Of a stretch of 11,218 nucleotides of DNA, positions 6,205 to 11,218 are shown one piece after another. The DNA comes from Chloroflexota bacterium (GTDB lineage Bacteria; Chloroflexota; Anaerolineae; Anaerolineales; Anaerolineaceae). The stretch's first letter is position 1. Every line of letters starts with the position of its first letter. The stretch is from NCBI GenBank assembly GCA_012797215.1, contig JAAZPN010000339.1, positions 1 to 11,218 of the forward strand, read 5' to 3'. A program made the position numbers and the translations under genes. The notes under the pieces were generated by a model. That model saw only the letters and a list, made by a program, of their open reading frames with translations. It did not search any database and was not told the DNA's origin.

Positions 6205-7811
6205 GGCGTTACCCCCGATAAGAACAATGTAACCAAAATCGCGAGGAACACAAGCGACCAAAGAATACCGCCTTCACCATCCAGGATTTGGCTCAGAAGG
6301 TCAGCCAGCGCGGCAAAACGCCCCGACAGCCAGGCGAACGCGTTATAAAGCCAGCGCAAGCTGAGCAGCTGCTGAAAAGATGTGAGCAAGAATTTCCATA
6401 AACGGTAAGATGGCAAGTTTGCTGTAACGCTGGCGAGCGGCAGCCTGGCAGCCAGCTTGAGATAAAGAGCTGTTCCGAGACCGATAAGCGTCATGCTGAC
6501 TAAGCTTGCCCACCAGGCGCCCAAGGTAAGGATGCCCGGCCAACCAGCCAGCCCGATGATGATGATGGTTTGAACTATGAGAATGAGGCCCAAAGGATAG
6601 GTGATGCGGGCATGCTTTTCGAGGCCGGTAACTGTTCCGCTGATTTCAAAGGCATAGCGCAAGAAACCTAGCACTAATAATGCATGCGAAAGAATCATTA
6701 CCGCTCCGCTCAGAGAGAAAGTTCCCCCCAGCAAGCCCTCCCAGCCCCCAGCTGAGAGCGTATAAGGCACGGCGCTGACGCCTATCAGACCAAGCAGCGG
6801 TAGAAATCGGATGCGCCGGATAGGTGGGTCGAAAAGAAAAAGAACACCACCACTCAGCAGAAGAGCGACGCCCCACACTCGGCTGGCTTCCGCGCGGTCA
6901 TTCAGGGCGCAGGTAATCGCAAAAGATGCGAGCGTGACAATCCAGTAAGGCAGGGTCTCACGCTGGCTCTTCCCAGTCAGCCACATGGCAGAAGAATAGA
7001 GCGCGGCAATGCTCGTGAGGACGAGTAAAACAGCATGCAAATTGCCTTGAGCCGGTAAAAATCCCTCAGGAAGGCGCGCGACCAGCGCCAGGCTGGATGC
7101 CACCGGAGCGAGCCGAACAAGCAAAGCCGAGCCATGTTTGGCTGCCTTGCTGTTAAGCGCGGTCAGACTCAAGGGCAGCACTCCCAAGCGCAGCCCTGCT
7201 GCCAGAAGAAAGTAGATACCCGCGTTCTGGGGAATCTGCGTTAATTCGAATGCAGGCATGGATTTCCAGCCTGCGATGGTTCCAGCTGCCAGCGCCATCA
7301 CGCTCAGGATACGAACGCTCAAAAAACCAGCCAGTCCCGCGTCTGAATCGCGTTCGAGCCTGTTCTGATAGAGATGAATGAACTCAATGTTGTCGATGAC
7401 CACCCAGGCGAAAATCAGAGTGAGAGGGTCACCAGCTAGCAAGCCGATTAAGTTGAGGGCGGTTATCGCGATCGCGCTCGCCCAGGCATTCGGGGAGGAC
7501 GGAAGAAAACTGCGGGTAGAGTCTGTCAGAATTACCGCAGTGCAAAGCGTAACCAACGACACCGCATAAGGCCAGTTTTCATAGGTAATACTAAGGCTGG
7601 GCGCGGAATAAAAAAGGGCATCCGGTTTCCAAGGGGGCAGGGCGAAATTTAAAGGGAGATAAAGCCTGAGGACAAATATTGACAGCCAGGCAGCCATCGC
7701 GCTGATCAGAGCAATCATCCACGCGCGTGAAACTTTAGGCTTTACCGCCTGCGATATTGTGATGCCAGCCGAGGACGCCAGCAGCACCAGGATGAGCAGG
7801 GGGATTACCAC
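6201..7811 (-). CDS. NuoL/NuoM-like antiporter-type membrane protein, strongly divergent
   Basis: This is a 536-residue multi-helix protein (about 13-14 helices) related to the NuoL/M/HyfB antiporter-like subunits. The TM5 region reads AGDPLTLIFAWVVIDN (126-141), and the tail DGEGGILWSLVFLAIL after residue 510 is like the C-terminus of some complex-I-type chains. Key residues are altered: V137 follows W136 where Trp-Glu is usual, with D140 and E143 a helical turn away; the TM7 lysine position is R208; and the canonical P-F-H reads P-L-S (213-215). A real proton pump would be unusual with this set, so the role is open. GTG at 7811 is the first possible start, because an in-frame TGA lies three codons upstream; a GAGGG stretch sits close before it. 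It begins 22 bases after the hydantoinase stop and is coupled to the next gene by a GTGA overlap. Confidence 0.75.
   Translation of the reverse strand: MVIPLLILVLLASSAGITISQAVKPKVSRAWMIALISAMAAWLSIFVLRLYLPLNFALPPWKPDALFYSAPSLSITYENWPYAVSLVTLCTAVILTDSTRSFLPSSPNAWASAIAITALNLIGLLAGDPLTLIFAWVVIDNIEFIHLYQNRLERDSDAGLAGFLSVRILSVMALAAGTIAGWKSMPAFELTQIPQNAGIYFLLAAGLRLGVLPLSLTALNSKAAKHGSALLVRLAPVASSLALVARLPEGFLPAQGNLHAVLLVLTSIAALYSSAMWLTGKSQRETLPYWIVTLASFAITCALNDRAEASRVWGVALLLSGGVLFLFDPPIRRIRFLPLLGLIGVSAVPYTLSAGGWEGLLGGTFSLSGAVMILSHALLVLGFLRYAFEISGTVTGLEKHARITYPLGLILIVQTIIIIGLAGWPGILTLGAWWASLVSMTLIGLGTALYLKLAARLPLASVTANLPSYRLWKFLLTSFQQLLSLRWLYNAFAWLSGRFAALADLLSQILDGEGGILWSLVFLAILVTLFLSGVTP
6212..6216 (-). 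promoter_or_regulatory. Ribosome-binding stretch deciding the GTG start at 6204
   Basis: GGGGG on the minus strand, seven bases before a GTG, lies inside the end of the upstream membrane gene. Together with the GTGA overlap it supports the GTG over the ATG at 6186, whose upstream CCAACGCGCCGTGG has no purine-rich site. Confidence 0.45.
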
Positions 7812-7833
7812 ATGCCCTCACGATCAAACGGCT

Positions 7834-9249
7834 TCAAATGACCTCTCCGCGCTGGCGGCGCAGGAATTGCCCTATGCCCGGGCGCCCGCGCCACTCTCCA
7901 TCCTTAACAATACATTCTCCACGCAAGAAAACTTGCCGGGGAAAGCCAGTAAGCTGCCAGCCTTCGTAGAGGTTGTAATCCGTGCGATGTTTGGCAATCG
8001 CTATGCCATAGTCCACACGCATTTCTGGTTCCCAAATGGCGATATCCGCGTCTGCTCCGGCTTTCAGGCAGCCTTTTTTGGGGTAGAGCCCGAAAATTCG
8101 TGCAGCGTTGGTGGAAGAGAGCGCTGCGAATTGGTTGGGGCTAATCCTGCCGGAATGGACAGCATGGGTCCAGAAAACCGGCAGCCGGTCTCCCACGCCC
8201 GGCACGCCGTTTGGCACCTGCGTGAAAACTCCCTTGCCGAGTTCCTTGCCAGGCAAGGCTACCCGTTGGTTTTCGTAAGTGATTGCTTGCGTGCCATCAA
8301 AGAAGAACGGGCAGTGGTCGGTAGCAAGCACCTGGATGGTGCCATTTTCGATGCCCTGCCATAAACCCTGTTGGTCGGCCTGGCTGCGCAGAGGCGGCGA
8401 ACACAGCCACTTGGTGCCGTCCGGGCGTTCAAGGTCTTGCTCGGTAAAGAATAGATATTGCGGGCAGGTTTCGCCCATGGCATGCACCCCTTGAGCACGC
8501 CCATACGCAAGTTGGTCCACCTCGCCAGCGACGTTCATATGCACCAGGTAGACCGGCGCGTTCGCCTGAGCTGCTAAGGCTACCGCCCGCAAGCTGGCTT
8601 CCACCTCTCCCCAGGCAGGGCGCGTGCGCGCGTGCCAGACCGGTGAGGTTTGCCCTTGCTGAAGCGCTTCAGCGATGAGCACGTCAATCACGTCGCCGTT
8701 CTCCGCGTGCACAAGGGTAAGCAGGCCGTTTTTCACCGCGGCGCGCATGGTCTGGAAGATTTCACCATCTCCGATCCGCAAGCGATTGTTATAAGCTGTG
8801 AAAACCTTGACGCTGGTGATACCCATAGCTGGCAGATTCGCAATTTCGGCCAACACCTCAGGATAGAAGCGGGTGATATTCATGTGAAGACCAAAATCCA
8901 CGCTGGCGCGCCCTTCCGCTTCCTGAAGCTTGCGAGCGATATTATCCGCGAGGCTGCCCTCGTCTTGAGCCACAAAGTCTATCACGGTGGTTGTTCCGCC
9001 AAAGGCGGCAGCTTTCCCAACGGTGTAGTAGTCATCACTGGATTGTGTCCCCATCATGGGCAGATTGATATGCACGTGTGGATCAATGCCGCCAGGTAGC
9101 ACAAGCATTCCTGCGGCGTCGATAATTTCAGCATCCGGGCAGTCAAGTCCCGGCTCCACGCGCGAGATCTTTTCGCCTTCGATCAGAATATCAGCCCGCT
9201 CGCTCTTTTCGGCATTGACTACGGTTCCGTTTTTGATGAGTTTTCGCAT
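7834..9249 (-). CDS. hydA: Dihydropyrimidinase / D-hydantoinase
   Basis: This cytosolic metal-dependent cyclic amidohydrolase opens 5,6-dihydropyrimidines or 5-substituted hydantoins to N-carbamoyl amino acids. The 471-residue length is normal for the family. All binuclear-metal ligands are present: H58 and H60 (in GGIDPHVH), the lysine that becomes carboxylated K148 (in TSVKVF), H181 (in VHAENG), H237 (in YLVHMN) and D311 (in ATDHCPF). Substrate-site residues Y153, S284 (CSPPLR) and N347 (VPNGVPG) also fit hydantoinases. The ATG has GGAG seven bases upstream. No beta-ureidopropionase/carbamoylase or dihydropyrimidine dehydrogenase lies in the window, so pyrimidine breakdown, hydantoin use or a role in anaerobic purine-type catabolism (as for E. 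coli hyuA) cannot be told apart. It follows the 191-residue protein by 58 bases and precedes the membrane trio by 22. Confidence 0.94.
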   Translation of the reverse strand: MRKLIKNGTVVNAEKSERADILIEGEKISRVEPGLDCPDAEIIDAAGMLVLPGGIDPHVHINLPMMGTQSSDDYYTVGKAAAFGGTTTVIDFVAQDEGSLADNIARKLQEAEGRASVDFGLHMNITRFYPEVLAEIANLPAMGITSVKVFTAYNNRLRIGDGEIFQTMRAAVKNGLLTLVHAENGDVIDVLIAEALQQGQTSPVWHARTRPAWGEVEASLRAVALAAQANAPVYLVHMNVAGEVDQLAYGRAQGVHAMGETCPQYLFFTEQDLERPDGTKWLCSPPLRSQADQQGLWQGIENGTIQVLATDHCPFFFDGTQAITYENQRVALPGKELGKGVFTQVPNGVPGVGDRLPVFWTHAVHSGRISPNQFAALSSTNAARIFGLYPKKGCLKAGADADIAIWEPEMRVDYGIAIAKHRTDYNLYEGWQLTGFPRQVFLRGECIVKDGEWRGRPGIGQFLRRQRGEVI

Positions 9250-9307
9250 ATTTCAGCTCCAGTAAGGAGAATTTGCAACGCTTTGGTGATGTCTGCGCCG
9301 AATATAT

Positions 9308-9883
9308 TTATTCATGGCTGGCGCTCCGAAACCCGCCGCTGAAAAGCGCAAGAATCGCTGGGTCGACAGGCATTTGCGGCAATTCAGCGGCCTGGTACTC
9401 ATTGGCTCTTAAAGCGCGCTCCCGCAGCGACTGCCACAAGACTGCGCGTTCCTCATCATGCACTGGTAAATCCGCCAACATAGAAGCCTGCCGTACGCGC
9501 CCAAACGTGGTGTAGAAGAAAGTCACGCGCTTCCAGGTATCCGCCAGGATTGGCTGCGCAAGTTCCTGCAGAGGTCCCAACTGAAGCTTGAAGTACTCCT
9601 CGCGAGCACGCGGATGGTCCGGCTGGTCGCGCAGCAGCTCAGCGCGCGTGGTCAGTTCGTGCCCAATAATTGGCGCAATCCAACGAATCTGCCAGCGCTG
9701 TTCTTGTGGAAAAGCGCTGGTTTGGTAGAGCGCCAGATAGTCCACGGAAATCACTTTTGGCGCGCTCTTAAGCGGGATGCGGTACCAACCCAAAAGTTTG
9801 GCAATTTCCAGGTCGCGTTGGTCCCGCGCGATGGCTACAAGAACCAGCGCTGTGTCAGGTGGAGCTGCGCTTTTTAGGTTCAT
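9308..9883 (-). CDS. Conserved-type protein of unknown function with a WYRIP signature
   Basis: This 191-residue soluble protein has no assigned function that I can name. Its first 130 residues carry a recognisable string of motifs: GWYRIP (32-37), DYLALYQ (48-54), TRAELL (79-84), DHPRAREEYFKLQLGPLQEL (89-108) and KRVTFFYTT (118-126). I recall similar strings in uncharacterised bacterial proteins, sometimes next to or fused to endonuclease-like domains, but cannot confirm this here. The remaining 60 residues are charged and helical (LPVHDEERAVLWQSLRERAL). No membrane segment or signal peptide is visible. The ATG lies six bases after the PLP gene's TGA and in the same frame, without a ribosome-binding site, so it is probably translated by re-initiation after the PLP gene. 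The hydantoinase gene follows after 58 bases. Confidence 0.82.
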   Translation of the reverse strand: MNLKSAAPPDTALVLVAIARDQRDLEIAKLLGWYRIPLKSAPKVISVDYLALYQTSAFPQEQRWQIRWIAPIIGHELTTRAELLRDQPDHPRAREEYFKLQLGPLQELAQPILADTWKRVTFFYTTFGRVRQASMLADLPVHDEERAVLWQSLRERALRANEYQAAELPQMPVDPAILALFSGGFRSASHE

Positions 9884-9889
9884 GATTGT

Positions 9890-11218
9890 TCATGCATACA
9901 GAGCAGCGCGGTTGAATTCCTCGATGCGGGCGTCAATTTCTGGAACCTGGGCCTGGATTTCGAGCCAATAGTCCGGGTCGTACCACTGTGCCTGGATTTC
10001 TTCGTATGTTCTGCCTTGCTGTTCCACCCAGGTGTAATACTTGAGGTTGTGGATGCGCTTGCGGTCGTAGAAGCTCAGCTCCTGCATAAAGTCAATCGGC
10101 TGACCCTTCAGGTACCTGGCGTCATCGGCCTGCGCGTCCGCTGCGGTATATTGCCCGTATTGTTCCTGCATTTCTGTCAGGCGGCTGCGATAAAGCTCCA
10201 TCGAGTCGGTCAGAACGGTTACGACGATATCGCGGCTGGTCAGTTCGTTGTATTTTGCGAACTTGATGGCGGAGAGCACGTTGGAAATGCCGGAGAAGCC
10301 GAGCAGGTCTAACTGACCTACGAGCTTTTCATCCACGCCAGAGTCAATCAGATGCTGCTTTCCGACAGGTTCGTTAAAGAGACGCGCCAGGTTAACCACC
10401 GCCTGGTCATCAATGGCGGTGATGAAGTCAGTATTGCGCACATTATGGATCCAAGGCACATGTTTATCGCCAATGCCCTCAATGCGGTGCGCGCCAAAAC
10501 CGTTCGTGAGCAGGGTCGGGCATTCCTGGGCTTCGCTGGCGACGATTTTGCTGGTTGGGAAGCGCTGCTTGAGGTAATCCCCGGCGGCGATGGTTCCAGC
10601 GGAACCCGTAGCGGAAACAAAGCCACGGTAAGCATCGCCTGGGCGGCTGAGCTGCGCAACGACTTCTTCAACCGCGCTGCCTGTGACTGAATAATGCCAC
10701 AGGTAGTTCCCGAATTCCTCGAACTGGTTAAAAATCACCAGGTCCTGACCGCTGCGGCGGAGTTCCCAACATTTATCGAAGATTTCCTTGACGTTCGATT
10801 CACTGCCCGGTGTGGGAATGACCTCGCTGGCAATTTTGCTGAGCCATTCAAAGCGTTCACGGCTCATGCCTTCCGGCAGAATCGCGATAGATTCACAGCC
10901 CAGCAAATACGAGTCATAGGCGCCGCCGCGGCAATAATTACCAGTGGAGGGCCAGACTGCTTTTTGGCGCGTGGGGTCGAACTGACCGGTTACCAGGCGG
11001 GGAACCAGGCAGCCGAACGCTGCGCCAACCTTGTGGCAGCCAGTTGGGAACCATTTGCCAACCAACGCAACGACGCGCGCGGGTACGCCAGTAAGTTCGG
11101 GAGGAAACTCAACATAGTTCACACCGCCAAAAAGGCCGCCGCGCGCGAGCGGTTCGTTATGCCAGGTAATCCGGAACAAGTTTAGTGGGTCCAGGTCCCA
11201 CAGGCCAACTGTCTTGAG
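9890..11218 (-). CDS. Fold-type II PLP-dependent enzyme (cysteine synthase/TrpB-like), 5' end outside the window
   Basis: The reading frame stays open to the right edge, giving at least 442 residues. A TTG at 11179 is not a convincing start, since in-frame residues LKTVGLWDLDPLNL precede it. Counting from that TTG, K50 in TGCHKVGAA is the likely Schiff-base lysine (His-Lys pair as in TrpB), STGN (78-81) is the substrate/asparagine loop, and GSAGT (192-196) would bind the cofactor phosphate. Known members of this fold carry out beta-replacement or beta-elimination on Ser, Cys, Thr or diaminopropionate; which applies here is unclear. A C-terminal extension of about 85 residues rich in Trp and Tyr (YYTWVEQQG, QWYDPDYW) goes beyond the catalytic core. 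It is probably co-transcribed with the unknown protein and hydantoinase that follow, hinting at amino-acid or N-carbamoyl compound catabolism. Confidence 0.88.
   Translation of the reverse strand, partial: LKTVGLWDLDPLNLFRITWHNEPLARGGLFGGVNYVEFPPELTGVPARVVALVGKWFPTGCHKVGAAFGCLVPRLVTGQFDPTRQKAVWPSTGNYCRGGAYDSYLLGCESIAILPEGMSRERFEWLSKIASEVIPTPGSESNVKEIFDKCWELRRSGQDLVIFNQFEEFGNYLWHYSVTGSAVEEVVAQLSRPGDAYRGFVSATGSAGTIAAGDYLKQRFPTSKIVASEAQECPTLLTNGFGAHRIEGIGDKHVPWIHNVRNTDFITAIDDQAVVNLARLFNEPVGKQHLIDSGVDEKLVGQLDLLGFSGISNVLSAIKFAKYNELTSRDIVVTVLTDSMELYRSRLTEMQEQYGQYTAADAQADDARYLKGQPIDFMQELSFYDRKRIHNLKYYTWVEQQGRTYEEIQAQWYDPDYWLEIQAQVPEIDARIEEFNRAALYA

Noticed and set aside
6205..6261. Longer N-terminus for the small membrane subunit from ATG 6261
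   Set aside because: It would overlap the upstream gene by about 60 bases; the GTG at 6204 with a GTGA overlap and a G-rich ribosome-binding site is a better start.
7759..8364. 201-residue plus-strand open frame opposite the hydantoinase 3' end
   Set aside because: It is a shadow of the well-supported hydantoinase gene and of the start of the membrane gene; no recognisable protein motif.
11177..11179. TTG at 11179 as the start of the PLP enzyme
   Set aside because: The frame stays open to the window edge and the preceding residues look like coding sequence, so the gene is treated as cut by the edge.
1..11218. CRISPR arrays, tRNA or rRNA genes, insertion sequences, prophage genes
   Set aside because: No direct-repeat arrays, cloverleaf-like segments, transposase or phage genes were seen; coding density is too high to leave room for them.

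Overview
The window is an 11.2-kb, gene-dense bacterial segment with every credible gene on the minus strand, so the genes read from the right edge to the left. GC content looks moderate (about half). The gene set (a SelB whose switch region reads EREREMTID, an ACT-less phosphoglycerate-dehydrogenase-type enzyme, a hydantoinase, and complex-I-like antiporter subunits without a hydrogenase or NADH module) suggests an anaerobic or facultative Chloroflexota of the Anaerolineae type. That placement rests on remembered family resemblance, not on a marker gene.

In transcription order, the right block starts with a fold-type II PLP enzyme cut by the window edge (9890-11218). A 191-residue protein of unknown function with a W-Y-R-I-P signature (9308-9883) and a complete dihydropyrimidinase/hydantoinase (7834-9249) follow. 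Three membrane proteins come next, coupled by 4-base stop/start overlaps: 536 residues (6201-7811), 200 residues (5602-6204) and 472 residues (4187-5605). They resemble NuoL/M/N-type antiporter subunits with a HyfE/NuoK-like small subunit between them, but they have lost several residues normally used for proton conduction. No catalytic partner subunit is visible in the window.

A 58-base gap (4129-4186) containing a perfect TATAAT separates this block from a second one. That block holds a 397-residue soluble coiled-coil protein (2935-4128), the selenocysteine elongation factor SelB (1035-2930, GTG start), a D-2-hydroxyacid dehydrogenase (59-997), and the first 19 codons of a further gene (1-57), possibly an M32 carboxypeptidase.

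The longest intergenic gaps are 58 bases, so no stretch over 300 bases lacks a gene. I see no tRNA, rRNA, CRISPR array, insertion sequence or convincing Rho-independent terminator. The best candidate for something undescribed is the orphan antiporter-like trio, followed by the PLP enzyme / WYRIP protein / hydantoinase grouping.
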